From Anaerolineales bacterium (lineage in GTDB: Bacteria > Chloroflexota > Anaerolineae > Anaerolineales > Villigracilaceae): a DNA stretch of 64,000 nucleotides. The position numbers and the translations under genes were made by a program. Below, in pieces: positions 1-8,146 of the stretch. Each line of letters begins with the position of its first letter. Position 1 is the stretch's first letter. The DNA lies in assembly GCA_013360875.1 (NCBI GenBank), contig JABWAU010000002.1, positions 33,759 through 97,758 on the forward strand, read 5' to 3'. Below the pieces are notes generated by a model. It saw nothing but the letters and a program-made list of their open reading frames with translations. It ran no database searches and had not been told where the DNA came from.

Positions 1-25
1 CGTCAGCCCGAGAGGAGCGTGGAGT

Positions 26-2092
26 ATGCCTGAAGAAATCGTCAACACACAGGCGCAAAATCCGAAAGAGGACGAGCCGCGTATTGGCGTATATGTCTGC
101 AACTGCGGCGGAAACATCGGCGACGTGGTGAAATGCGAACATGTCGCCAGAACGTTGGAAAGATTACCCAATGTGGTTGTCTCGCGTGACAACATGTTCA
201 TGTGCTCCGACCCCGGGCAAAAGATGATTGCGGACGATATCAAGGAGAAGGGTGTCAACCGCGTGGTGATTGGCGCTTGCTCCATTTTCCTGCACGAGCA
301 GACCTTCCGCCGCACGCTGGAACGCGCCGGGCTGAATCCCTATTTGTATTATCACATCGGCTTGCGCGAGCAGGTCAGTTGGGTGCATCACGGCACGCCG
401 AAGGAAGCCACCGAAAAATCCATCCGCATGATGGCGGCTGGGATTGCCAAGGCGCGCAACATGAAACCGCTGGAACCGGTGCGCCTGCCTGCTCATCGTC
501 AGGCGTTGGTGATCGGCGGCGGCGTGGCAGGACTGCGCTCCGCGCTGGATCTGGCGCGGCGCGGGTTGAAGGTGACGCTCGTCGAAAAGAGTCACTACCT
601 GGGCGGACACATGGCGCAGTGGGAGCGCGTCTTCCCGACCAACGAAGAGGCGCGTCCGCTGCTCAAACGGCTGATTGACCAGGTGTTGGCAGAGCCGAAT
701 ATCACCATCCACACGGGCGCGGAAGTGATCGGCGCGAAAGGGTACGTGGGCAATTACAACGTGACCATTCGACAAACTCCACGCGGCGTGCGCGAGACTT
801 TCCCCAACGAACAGGAAGCCATTGACGTTTGTCCCATCAAGCGGCGGAAGCGGTTTGATTTTGGTCTCTCGACCAGCAAAGCGATTTACCGAACGTACAC
901 AGGCTGTGTACCCGAAAGCCTGGTGATTGATTGGGAGACCTGCACCAAATGCGGCGAGTGCGTCAAGGTTGCGCCGGAGGGAATGATTAACCTGGATGAA
1001 GAAGCCCAGGAATTTACAGTGGATGTCGGCGCGGTGGTACTTGCCACGGGCTTCCAGCCTTATGAACCGTTCTACGGCGAGATGGGTTGGAAGGAATTCC
1101 CCGAGGTCATCACCCTGCCGCAACTGCACCGCCTGCTGGATGACGAAGGTCCCACTCAGGGAAAGTTCTGGTGGAACGGTCATCCCGTGAAAAACGTGGC
1201 GATTATCCATTGCGTGGGAAGCCGCCAGGTGGAGGGCGTGCATCGCGCCCAACCCGATGGCAACGTCAACAACTACTGCTCGCGGGTGTGTTGCACTGCG
1301 TCGTTGAGCATGGCTTCGCTCATCCGCCAGAAAGCGCCCGACGCGAAAATTTATGAAGTCTTCGAGGATATTCGCGCCTACGGACGCGGTCACGAGGATT
1401 ATTACACCCGCGCCAGCAAGAACAACGTCACCTTCCTGAGATATTTCGCGGAGGAAATCCCCGAAGTGCGGCGCGCGGACGAGAAGGCGGAACATCCGCT
1501 GCTGGTCAAAGTCCGCGACCATCTGACCTGGGGCGAGGAAATCGAAATCCCTGTGGATTTGGTGGTGCTGTCAGTGGGCATGATGCCCAACCCTGTGCAA
1601 GACCTGATGGAAATCTTCAAGGTCACGCCAGGCAGCGACCGCTTCCTGCTGGAAGTCCACCCGAAACTGCGCCCGGTCGAGACGGCGGTCAATGGAGTCG
1701 TCCTGGCTGGAACGGCGCAGGGTCCGATGAACATTCAGGAGAGTTGCGCGGCGGCGTCTGCGGCGGCGTCGAAAGTGTCGGCGTTGATCGAGCAGGCGAA
1801 GGTCGAGTTGGAGCCGTATGTCGCCCGCGTGGACCCGGACAAATGTCAGGGAAGCGGCGAGTGCGTCAAGGTTTGTCCGCAGGAGGAAGCCATCGAACTC
1901 AAGACGTTCAGCGAGAACGGGAATACATTCCAGCGCGCGGTTGTCACGCCCGCCAACTGTAACGGCTGCGGCGTGTGCGTGAGCGCCTGCCCGAACCGCG
2001 CCATTGACGTGCAAGGCTGGCGGCTGGACGAGTATGAAGCGATGGTTAGCGCCATTGCCGCCGATATTCCTGCATGGGAAGGTGCCGCATGA
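26..2092 (+). CDS. HdrA/QmoA-like FAD and Fe-S oxidoreductase subunit
   Basis: Predicted cytoplasmic flavoprotein of the heterodisulfide reductase A family (688 aa), the electron-bifurcating or electron-relay subunit of Hdr, sHdr and Qmo complexes. Seen: an N-terminal HdrA region with Cys25/Cys27 (CNCGG), Cys60 and Cys85; an FAD-binding GGGVAG at about residues 164-169; a central Fe-S motif near 306-316; and two C-terminal ferredoxin motifs near 607-617 and 645-655. Only the last is a full CxxCxxCxxxCP. The central one reads CTKCGECVKVAP, with Ala for the fourth Cys, and the penultimate reads CQGSGECVKVCP, with Ser for the second Cys. AGGAG lies 9 bases before the ATG. The gene overlaps the next by 4 bp (ATGA) and heads a sulfur operon. 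The partner set (QmoC-like, DsrE, TusA) suggests sulfur rather than methanogenic chemistry; the reaction is inferred. Confidence 0.85.
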   Translation: MPEEIVNTQAQNPKEDEPRIGVYVCNCGGNIGDVVKCEHVARTLERLPNVVVSRDNMFMCSDPGQKMIADDIKEKGVNRVVIGACSIFLHEQTFRRTLERAGLNPYLYYHIGLREQVSWVHHGTPKEATEKSIRMMAAGIAKARNMKPLEPVRLPAHRQALVIGGGVAGLRSALDLARRGLKVTLVEKSHYLGGHMAQWERVFPTNEEARPLLKRLIDQVLAEPNITIHTGAEVIGAKGYVGNYNVTIRQTPRGVRETFPNEQEAIDVCPIKRRKRFDFGLSTSKAIYRTYTGCVPESLVIDWETCTKCGECVKVAPEGMINLDEEAQEFTVDVGAVVLATGFQPYEPFYGEMGWKEFPEVITLPQLHRLLDDEGPTQGKFWWNGHPVKNVAIIHCVGSRQVEGVHRAQPDGNVNNYCSRVCCTASLSMASLIRQKAPDAKIYEVFEDIRAYGRGHEDYYTRASKNNVTFLRYFAEEIPEVRRADEKAEHPLLVKVRDHLTWGEEIEIPVDLVVLSVGMMPNPVQDLMEIFKVTPGSDRFLLEVHPKLRPVETAVNGVVLAGTAQGPMNIQESCAAASAAASKVSALIEQAKVELEPYVARVDPDKCQGSGECVKVCPQEEAIELKTFSENGNTFQRAVVTPANCNGCGVCVSACPNRAIDVQGWRLDEYEAMVSAIAADIPAWEGAA

Positions 2093-2391
2093 CAACCAAT
2101 GAAGAAAAGAAAAAACGAACTGAAATGCTGGTGGAGATGCGCAAGGAGCGCCGCGAGACGGTGCAAAGAGCGCAGGAACTTTTGAAGGCTCAACAGTCCG
2201 CCCGCAAGGCGCTGGAACGCGCCCTGACGGGAGGTCCGCACAGCGTGCCGCAACTGGCGCAAGCCGTGAACATGCCCGCGCATGAAGCGCTGTGGCACAT
2301 CGCGGCGATGAAGAAATACGGCATCGTGGCGGAGGCTGGCACCGACGAAAGCGGCGATTACTATCTCTACCGCCTGGTGAAGGAGGCGTAA
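2089..2391 (+). CDS. Small coiled-coil/winged-helix-like protein
   Basis: A 100-aa soluble protein translationally coupled to the HdrA-like gene: its ATG overlaps the upstream TGA, so this start is preferred over an in-frame ATG 15 bases earlier. The first ~45 residues are highly charged and probably one long helix (many Lys, Arg, Glu). The remainder (SVPQLAQAVNMPAHEALWH, then a GIVAEAG strand-turn) resembles a winged-helix fold. No Cys and no metal site. No family is recognised with certainty. Its position between the HdrA-like and QmoC-like subunits suggests an assembly or accessory subunit rather than a DNA-binding regulator, but this is inference. Confidence 0.75.
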   Translation: MTTNEEKKKRTEMLVEMRKERRETVQRAQELLKAQQSARKALERALTGGPHSVPQLAQAVNMPAHEALWHIAAMKKYGIVAEAGTDESGDYYLYRLVKEA

Positions 2392-2392
2392 C

Positions 2393-3565
2393 ATGGCTGA
2401 GCGCGTCAACCCTTATTTTCTAAAGGAACTAAAAAAATACGGGGATGTCAGAATCGAAGAATGTTTCAACTGCGGCAACTGCTCAGCCATCTGCCCGCTT
2501 TCCACCGAAGAAGACAACTTCCCCCGCCGCATGAATCGCTTTGCCCAACTGGGATTGCGCGACCGTTTGCTGGCTAGCAAGGAACTGTGGCTATGCTACT
2601 ACTGCGGCGAATGTACCAAGACTTGCCCGCGTCAGGCTGACCCTGGCGAGTATATGGCATCTGCGCGGCGCTATGCGATTGCCTCGTATGACCCGACAGG
2701 TCTGGCAAAGTTACTTTACACTTCGCCTGTTCTGAGCGTCATCTTTCTGCTCGTGCTGGCTGTTGCGATTGGATTGTTCTTCTTCCAGGCCAGCGCGCCG
2801 ATGGATTTGCAGACCCTGCGCCTGTTCGAGTTCATCCCCTCGGCATTGATTCACAACGCGGGCATCATCGCGGGCGTCGTCATCGTGCTGGCGGCGCTGG
2901 TTGGGATGGTCTCGATGTGGCGGCGCACCTTTCAGGCGCTGGGCTATCCCAAAGGCACGCGCCTCGACTGGTGGGGCGCCATCTGGAAAGCCTTTGGCGT
3001 GGAAGTGTTGGGACAGTTGCGCTATCGTAAGGATTGCGAGTCGTCAGCGGTCAACAAACCCTGGTATGCCCAGAAATGGTTCATCCATGCCTCCATGCTA
3101 TGGGGTTTCCTGGGTCTCTTCGTGGCGACCGCGCTGAACTATTTGCTGGAACTGTTGAGCGTCAAGGCAACGGGGACGTGGGTGCCACTCTGGTATCCCA
3201 TCCGCCTGCTGGGGACGGTTTCGGGTCTCTTCCTGCTCTACGGGACGAGCCTGGCGCTCCTGCGCCGTTTCCGCAAGGACGATACATCCTATGAAAAATC
3301 CACCTTTTCGGATTGGACTTTCCTGGCGCTGATGTGGCTGGCGGGCGTGACGGGCTTCCTGCTGGAGATTGCCGTCTATCTGCCGCCCTTTGCCTGGAGT
3401 TACTGGATGCTGCTGGCGCACCTCATCGTAGTCGGCGAGCTGCTCCTGCTGGCGCCGTTCAGCAAATTTGCCCATGCGGTGTATCGCAGCATCGCGCTCT
3501 ATCTCTGGACGCTCAAGCCGCTGCCAGAAAGCGAACAGGCCTCTGCGCCTGCCGCCGCCGATTAA
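2393..3565 (+). CDS. QmoC/HdrC-like Fe-S and membrane b-type subunit
   Basis: A 390-aa fusion of an HdrC-like ferredoxin domain with a multi-pass membrane domain, the architecture of QmoC. Two complete [4Fe-4S] motifs are visible: CFNCGNCSAICP (Cys24, 27, 30, 34) and CYYCGECTKTCP (Cys68, 71, 74, 78). From about residue 105 there are roughly six hydrophobic segments. Family knowledge: QmoC links a quinone pool to soluble Hdr-like flavoproteins, in dissimilatory sulfur metabolism. The start lies one base after the stop of the preceding gene. It probably anchors the HdrA-like protein to the membrane and exchanges electrons with menaquinone. No QmoB or HdrB (CCG-domain) gene is in the window. Confidence 0.82.
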   Translation: MAERVNPYFLKELKKYGDVRIEECFNCGNCSAICPLSTEEDNFPRRMNRFAQLGLRDRLLASKELWLCYYCGECTKTCPRQADPGEYMASARRYAIASYDPTGLAKLLYTSPVLSVIFLLVLAVAIGLFFFQASAPMDLQTLRLFEFIPSALIHNAGIIAGVVIVLAALVGMVSMWRRTFQALGYPKGTRLDWWGAIWKAFGVEVLGQLRYRKDCESSAVNKPWYAQKWFIHASMLWGFLGLFVATALNYLLELLSVKATGTWVPLWYPIRLLGTVSGLFLLYGTSLALLRRFRKDDTSYEKSTFSDWTFLALMWLAGVTGFLLEIAVYLPPFAWSYWMLLAHLIVVGELLLLAPFSKFAHAVYRSIALYLWTLKPLPESEQASAPAAAD

Positions 3566-3636
3566 GAACTTCCATGCCCGCTGACCCTGCTCAGCGTCGG
3601 CGGGCATAACACAAAAACTTTCAAGGAGAAAAAATC

Positions 3637-4005
3637 ATGAGCGATGAAATGCCCAAAACTGTCATCATGTGCAACCACGGCGACTCGGACAGCGTCATGG
3701 CTGCCCTGATCATGGGCGCGGCCGCGGCCGCCACTGGCGACCAGGTACTGATGTTCTTCCAGCCTGGCGCGGCGAAGATGCTGGTGAAGGGTGAACTGGA
3801 GAAATACAACGGCTTGCCCGGTCTGCCAGACCCGATCTACCTTTACGATTCCATCGTGACCCTGGATGGCAAGTTCATCCTGTGCGAACTCGGACTTCCC
3901 AACAAAGGCATCAAGAAGGAAGACCTGCGCGAAGAAGTCGAAGTCCGCATGGCGGCAGACTTCCTGCTAATGGCGGAAGGCGCGGCCAAATTCTTCTCGT
4001 ACTAA
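3637..4005 (+). CDS. DsrE family sulfurtransferase-like protein
   Basis: A 122-aa small alpha/beta protein of the DsrE/DsrF-like family, which carries persulfides during cytoplasmic sulfur trafficking. Cys12 (MCNHGDSD) and Cys83 (FILCELGL) are the only cysteines; Cys83 lies where DsrE-type carriers hold sulfur. The Ala-rich helix and Gly-Asp turns fit the fold. A good ribosome site (AAGGAG) precedes the ATG. It lies 71 bp after the QmoC-like gene and 22 bp before tusA, so a common operon is likely. A sulfur relay DsrE-TusA-Hdr is inferred from known sHdr systems. Confidence 0.82.
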   Translation: MSDEMPKTVIMCNHGDSDSVMAALIMGAAAAATGDQVLMFFQPGAAKMLVKGELEKYNGLPGLPDPIYLYDSIVTLDGKFILCELGLPNKGIKKEDLREEVEVRMAADFLLMAEGAAKFFSY

Positions 4006-4027
4006 AAAATCATAAGGAGTAAATCCC

Positions 4028-4282
4028 ATGACTGAAGCAACTCTCACCCCCACCAAAACGATTGACGAACGCGGCAAGATTTGTCCCTACCCCGATGTGG
4101 ACACGATGACCACGCTTAAGAAGATGAACAAGGGCGAAATCCTGGAAGTGCTGATTGATTATCCGCTTTCGGTAGAACGCATCCCCCGCAGCGCCGAGAA
4201 GAACGGACATAAGGTTCTCAGCGTCAAGCAGGTGGATGGTCCTGTTCACAGCATCCTCATTGAAGTGCTGGGCAATAAATAG
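4028..4282 (+). CDS. tusA: TusA family sulfur carrier protein
   Basis: An 84-aa TusA/SirA-family protein with the CPxP signature: Cys19-Pro20-Tyr21-Pro22 (ICPYP). TusA proteins carry persulfide sulfur on this cysteine and hand it to DsrE or Hdr-like partners. Ribosome site AAGGAG ten bases upstream. Its position between the DsrE gene and a thiosulfate transporter supports a role in thiosulfate or persulfide assimilation or dissimilation, rather than tRNA thiolation. Confidence 0.88.
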   Translation: MTEATLTPTKTIDERGKICPYPDVDTMTTLKKMNKGEILEVLIDYPLSVERIPRSAEKNGHKVLSVKQVDGPVHSILIEVLGNK

Positions 4283-4340
4283 AAACCATGTGCATGCAAA
4301 ATAAATTTTGCGGCACAAAAATAAAATCAAGGAGAATGTT

Positions 4341-5408
4341 ATGACCCCCATCGTTTCTGGCTTGCTGGTAGGCGTCCTGTTCGGATTTGCCCTGCAACGC
4401 GGCCGCTTCTGCATGAACTCCGCCTTCCGTGACATCATTCTGGGGCGGGACTTCACACTGTTCAAAGCCCTGGCTGTTGCCATCCTGGTTTCAATGATCG
4501 GCTTTTCGATCATGGCAATGACGGGCATCATTACGCTTGCGCCCAAGCCATTCATGTGGGGTGCGAATATCGTCGGCGGCTTGCTCTTCGGCGTCGGCAT
4601 GGTACTGGCTGGCGGATGCGCCAGCGGGATCACCTATCGCACCGGCGAAGGCATGATGGGCGCAGTGACAGCTGTGCTGGGGTTTGGGATTGCCGGTATG
4701 ATGACGGCTACGGGTATATTGAATCCACTGCTCAAGTCGCTTCAAAACACAAAGGTCATGACCGCCGATGACAAGCCCCTGACCCTGGCAAACATCGCCG
4801 GGTTGGACTTGAAAATCGTAATGCTTGTAGTGGCGGTCATTATCATCGTCATTTGGGCTTTGCTTGCTATGCGGAACAAATCCGCCGCGCCAAGTTATGG
4901 AACCAAGGCAAAATCTCTGGGTGAAGCAGTCTTCAAGAAGGGCTGGAACTGGTTCCCCACTGGTATTGTTGTTGGCTTGATTGGCATGTTGGCGTTTCCG
5001 CTTTCCGCGGCGGCAGGACGCAACTATCCGCTCGGTATCACCGGCGGCTGGATCAACATCTTCCAATCGCTGATCAAGTGGCAAACACTGGTCGAGGATA
5101 AGTTGAAAGTCACAGCGCTCAACTGGGAAGGCGCGGAAGTGATCGGAATTGTGTTGGGTGCGCTGGTCGCGGCATGGATCGCCGGCGAGTTTGCCATCCG
5201 CGCGCCGGAACCGAAGATCCTTCTGCAAACCCTTGTGGGCGGACTCTTGATGGGCTTTGGCGCGGTTGTTTCCGGCGGATGCAACATCGGTCATATTTTG
5301 AGCGGCGTTCCGCAGCTCTCGATCGGTTCCATCGTTGGCGGTTTTTCTATCGTTGCCGGCGGCTGGACGATGGCGTATTTCATGTTCATCCGTCCGATGA
5401 ATGCCTGA
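4341..5408 (+). CDS. tsuA: YeeE/YedE (TsuA-type) thiosulfate transporter
   Basis: A 355-aa polytopic membrane protein of the YeeE/YedE family, whose characterised members import thiosulfate through a pore lined by conserved cysteines. Three diagnostic Cys motifs are present: GRFC (Cys24), GGCASG (about residue 93) and GGCNIG (about 314), in a repeated-half arrangement. The chosen ATG has AAGGAG 7 bases upstream; an earlier in-frame start 33 bases upstream lacks a ribosome site. Last gene of the sulfur operon, directly before a strong terminator. It probably supplies thiosulfate to the TusA/DsrE/Hdr-like module. Confidence 0.88.
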   Translation: MTPIVSGLLVGVLFGFALQRGRFCMNSAFRDIILGRDFTLFKALAVAILVSMIGFSIMAMTGIITLAPKPFMWGANIVGGLLFGVGMVLAGGCASGITYRTGEGMMGAVTAVLGFGIAGMMTATGILNPLLKSLQNTKVMTADDKPLTLANIAGLDLKIVMLVVAVIIIVIWALLAMRNKSAAPSYGTKAKSLGEAVFKKGWNWFPTGIVVGLIGMLAFPLSAAAGRNYPLGITGGWINIFQSLIKWQTLVEDKLKVTALNWEGAEVIGIVLGALVAAWIAGEFAIRAPEPKILLQTLVGGLLMGFGAVVSGGCNIGHILSGVPQLSIGSIVGGFSIVAGGWTMAYFMFIRPMNA

Positions 5409-5431
5409 TTGACTCCCCACTGATAATTGAA

Positions 5432-5468
5432 AAAAACTGGAGCCGCAATACAAACGGCTCCAGTTTTT
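5432..5468 (+). terminator. Intrinsic terminator after the tsuA operon
   Basis: A perfect 14-bp stem (AAAAACTGGAGCCG with its complement), a 9-base loop and a T-run on the plus strand. The A-run on the other side makes it bidirectional, so it also serves the convergent LysR gene. Confidence 0.9.
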
Positions 5469-5494
5469 GTAGGACAAAATGAATTTTGTCCTAC
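5469..5494. repeat. REP-like GTAG palindrome
   Basis: A 26-bp palindrome GTAGGACAAAAT-GA-ATTTTGTCCTAC. Its right foot, read on the minus strand (GTAG), supplies the TAG stop of the LysR gene. Same family as the repeats at 7985, 9785, 14460, 19571, 34473, 42166 and 45541. Confidence 0.85.
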
Positions 5495-6414
5495 GCTTCT
5501 GGCAAGGCGAGAACATCCTCGTTTTCAGGTGCATGGATGAACGCCCAGAACGCATCCCGCACCAGATTGGGATGTGACAACTTGCGGCGGGCGATACAAA
5601 TCCGTCGTTGCAAGTTCAATCCTTCGACAGGAACATCCACAACACAGCCCCACACCCTGGCGTAAGCCGAAGCCATGCGCGAGACAAAAGACACGCCCAG
5701 GTTGCCTGCCACAGCGAGAACAATGGCTTCGGCATTCCCCACTTCCATCAAGACGTTCATTTCATCGAATGAAATATCGTACTTCGCCAATTCCGCCTGC
5801 AGGGTACGGCGCGTGCCAGAAGATGGCTCGCGCAAAATGATCGGCACATCAAGCAATTCTGCCGGTTCGATGGAGTCGCGTTTGGATAGCGGATGTTTCT
5901 CTGGAACTATAAACGATATGTAATCGGTAAAGAAATATTGACACTCCAAATCGTTTTCCCTAACCTCGCTGCTGACCACACCCAGGTCGGCATCCTCGGA
6001 CAGCAAACGTGAGGTCATCTCCTGGCGGACACAGGGTTGGATGAAAATTTGGACGCCTGGATAGCGCTGACGAAAACGCGCCGCCAGATGAGGCAGAATG
6101 TATTTTCCCGCAGTCGTCGTACATGCAATCCGCAACTGACCGACCACCGAATCCTGCATGGCTTGCATCATTTCCTGCACCTCGGTGGACTGACGCACAA
6201 TCTTGCGCGCCCAGGGCAGCAGGGTCATGCCCGCGTTGGTGATTCGTAATTGTGCGCCTTCACGCACGAATAATTGCACATTCAATTCGGCTTCGAGATT
6301 CTGGATGTGTTTGCTGACCGTCGGCTGACTGAGATGCAGGCGCTTTGCCGCCTCGGAGCAACTTTGGGTGGCCGCGACTTGAATGAAAACGTTAAGTCGG
6401 TTGATGTCGAGCAT
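5491..6414 (-). CDS. LysR-type transcriptional regulator (CysB/CysL-like)
   Basis: A 307-aa LysR-family regulator. The N-terminal helix-turn-helix (about residues 17-37, SEAAKRLHLSQPTVSKHIQN) is followed by a substrate-binding domain of periplasmic-binding fold (about 90-295) with the usual 'GxVSFVS' and 'ILREPSSGTR' motifs. CysL/CbbR-like members sense sulfur or carbon metabolites. It is the last gene of a minus-strand run and convergent to the sulfur operon; it may control that operon or the XdhC/Fe-S genes. Its TAG stop lies inside a REP-like palindrome. Confidence 0.9.
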   Translation of the reverse strand: MLDINRLNVFIQVAATQSCSEAAKRLHLSQPTVSKHIQNLEAELNVQLFVREGAQLRITNAGMTLLPWARKIVRQSTEVQEMMQAMQDSVVGQLRIACTTTAGKYILPHLAARFRQRYPGVQIFIQPCVRQEMTSRLLSEDADLGVVSSEVRENDLECQYFFTDYISFIVPEKHPLSKRDSIEPAELLDVPIILREPSSGTRRTLQAELAKYDISFDEMNVLMEVGNAEAIVLAVAGNLGVSFVSRMASAYARVWGCVVDVPVEGLNLQRRICIARRKLSHPNLVRDAFWAFIHAPENEDVLALPEA

Positions 6415-6492
6415 GGTAGGTTCCTAGACCTAATTTACTATAAGGAAACTGCTGTCAGCAAGGACAGATGTCATTGGATTGCATGACCCTTA

Positions 6493-7242
6493 TCAAGAAC
6501 GGATCGCAGCCTTGCTGCCGTGCCTCACCGAGATGATCTCTGCCAGAATAGAAACGGCGATTTCCTCGGGTGTCGGACCACCCAGATCAAGACCGATGGG
6601 AGCGTAAACACGTTTGAACTCATCTTCACCAATTCCATCAGAGCGCAGATGATCCAAAATCGTCTTGCATTTGTGACGACTGCCAATCATGCCGATATAG
6701 CGGACGGGAGAATTGATTACCTGCCGCAACGCAGCTTCATCCGAGACGTGATCGGTCGTGATCAGGACGATGAAACTGTCCGCCGTTAAATGGACCGAGT
6801 CCAACCCTGGAACGTTTGCGCGTCCCGCCTCCGCGTCAACGACCAGTACATCGAAGCCAGCCGCCTCGCCCATCACTTTGAGCGGACGCCCGATGTGCCC
6901 GCCGCCGACGATGATCAATTGCGGCGGGGGCAGAAAGGGCTGGATGAACACGTGCACCTCCCCACCGCACAATGTCCCGATTGAGTCGACTCCCTCTTCG
7001 GTGAGGGAGTATTTGGGAAAGCGTGGCAGGCTATCGGTCAGGGCGAGGCGGGCGTCCTCCAAAATGGCAGATTCCAATTTCCCGCCGCCCACAGTCCCTG
7101 CTGTTCTTCCGTCTTCCAGCAAGACAATCTGCGCGCCGACTTTGGCAGGCGACGCGCCCTTGACCTCAACGACAGTCGCCAACACGGCGGGCTGTTTGTT
7201 CGCAATGGCTTTCGCCAGGACTTCAATCGGATGAGTTGTCAT
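6493..7242 (-). CDS. XdhC/CoxI family molybdoenzyme maturation protein
   Basis: A 249-aa protein with the XdhC/CoxI domain (about 5-75, with GASPAKVGAQ and GTVGGGKLE) followed by a C-terminal Rossmann domain (GGGHIGRPL, about 112-120; MIGSRHK near 200). XdhC proteins help sulfurate or insert molybdenum cofactor into hydroxylase enzymes. The start with GGAGG upstream is chosen; it overlaps the stop of the upstream Fe-S gene by 4 bp. No xanthine dehydrogenase-type gene is in the window. A role for the molybdoenzyme at 22.9 kb is possible but not shown. Confidence 0.85.
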   Translation of the reverse strand: MTTHPIEVLAKAIANKQPAVLATVVEVKGASPAKVGAQIVLLEDGRTAGTVGGGKLESAILEDARLALTDSLPRFPKYSLTEEGVDSIGTLCGGEVHVFIQPFLPPPQLIIVGGGHIGRPLKVMGEAAGFDVLVVDAEAGRANVPGLDSVHLTADSFIVLITTDHVSDEAALRQVINSPVRYIGMIGSRHKCKTILDHLRSDGIGEDEFKRVYAPIGLDLGGPTPEEIAVSILAEIISVRHGSKAAIRS

Positions 7243-7757
7243 AACATCGCCTCCAGGGTTGCCTTGCGGTCGGCAAAGGATGAGTCGGATTGCAGCGGTG
7301 GACATTCAATAAGGGATCGTTTGTGCTGGATCACCGCGACAGCAAATGCCAGACATGTGGATTCGCCGCATGCCCCGCAATTGGAGCGCGGTAACAACTC
7401 CCAAATGTCCAGGTGACGTGGGGCGCGCTTCTTTGCAGTCACGGCGATGAGTTCGGCACGCTTCTCCCAAGTGACATTGACCGCATCTTTCAACGCCTCG
7501 AATAATTGCAAGCCCTCGGCGGCATCCACCACTTGCGTGATGTACACCTTGTCCGCGTACAACGTCATAAATCCATGCGGGCGGCGGAAGGTCAGTGTGC
7601 GCGTTTCGGGATTGTAGGCGATGACGCCAGGCAGAGTGGCAAGATAGGGTAACACTTCATCCAGCAAACGGTTCGGCTTGCCGATGACGATAATCCTGCC
7701 TGGTTCGGCGAGGCAGGGCAGGGTTTTGGTGAGGGTGATGGAATCGAGATAGTTCAT
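7239..7757 (-). CDS. (Fe-S)-domain protein, paralogue of 8136-8669
   Basis: A 172-aa protein whose C-terminal third carries NCGACGESTCLAF followed 15 residues later by ECPPL. This is the four-cysteine [4Fe-4S] domain (PF04060 type) found in CO dehydrogenase/acetyl-CoA synthase corrinoid proteins and other redox proteins. The N-terminal ~100 residues form an alpha/beta domain with 'EVLPYLATLPGVIAYNPE', closely matched by 'EVLPYLNATLRGAVYLPEA' in the neighbour. The ATG at 7757 is chosen because conserved sequence begins there; its ribosome site is weak. The stop overlaps the XdhC start. Function unknown; electron transfer or cofactor handling linked to XdhC is a guess. Confidence 0.75.
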   Translation of the reverse strand: MNYLDSITLTKTLPCLAEPGRIIVIGKPNRLLDEVLPYLATLPGVIAYNPETRTLTFRRPHGFMTLYADKVYITQVVDAAEGLQLFEALKDAVNVTWEKRAELIAVTAKKRAPRHLDIWELLPRSNCGACGESTCLAFAVAVIQHKRSLIECPPLQSDSSFADRKATLEAML

Positions 7758-7819
7758 TTCTTGAACAGATTGCCGCTGACCTTCAATGTGCCTGTACCAG
7801 GCACTTCGATCATCACCTT

Positions 7820-7966
7820 TCAACCGCCTTCAAGCAGGTCGCGCGCCTTGCCCTTGAAATGCTCCCGCAGAAATTCCAACGCGCCTTCGGCATCACTGTC
7901 CATCAGGATACGCATCAACTCGATGATGTCCTTGTCTTCCAAGACAATGGTCAATGCTTTTTTCAT
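7820..7966 (-). CDS. Small acidic helical protein (48 aa)
   Basis: A 48-codon ORF (MKKALTIVLEDKDIIELMR...), mostly amphipathic helix with many Glu, Asp and Leu, between two paralogous Fe-S genes on the same strand. The reading frame, gene spacing and codon use look genuine. The preceding bases (CAGGAGCCGTG) include AGGAG seven bases before the ATG. Its first nine codons are duplicated in the tandem repeat at 8044-8146. Similar short 'D/E-rich, FLREHFKGKARDLL' proteins are not assigned to a family here. Confidence 0.6.
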   Translation of the reverse strand: MKKALTIVLEDKDIIELMRILMDSDAEGALEFLREHFKGKARDLLEGG

Positions 7967-8146
7967 CACGGCTCCTGTATCCTCGTAGAACGAGATTTAT
8001 CTCGTCCAATAACGGACAAAATAAATTTTGTCCTACAACGCGGAAGACAATGGTCAATGCTTTTTTCATCACGGCTCGTGTATCCTCGTAGGACGAGATT
8101 TATCTCGTCCAATAGCGGACAAAATAAATTTTGTCCTACAACGCGG
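7941..8146. repeat. 103-bp tandem duplication carrying a gene start and two REP hairpins
   Basis: Two adjacent copies (7941-8043 and 8044-8146) differ at only a few positions. Each contains the start codon and first codons of the 48-aa gene (on the minus strand), then a composite of two hairpins: a GGACGAGATT arm pair and a GGACAAAAT arm pair, with outer GTAG and CTAC feet (7985-8036 and 8088-8139). The second copy ends in the stop of the Fe-S gene at 8136. Confidence 0.9.

Noticed and set aside
164..1522. Long antisense ORF (452 aa) opposite the HdrA-like gene
   Set aside because: Composition is the mirror of a high-GC coding frame (His, Arg, Ala rich), with no motifs; the plus-strand gene is certain.
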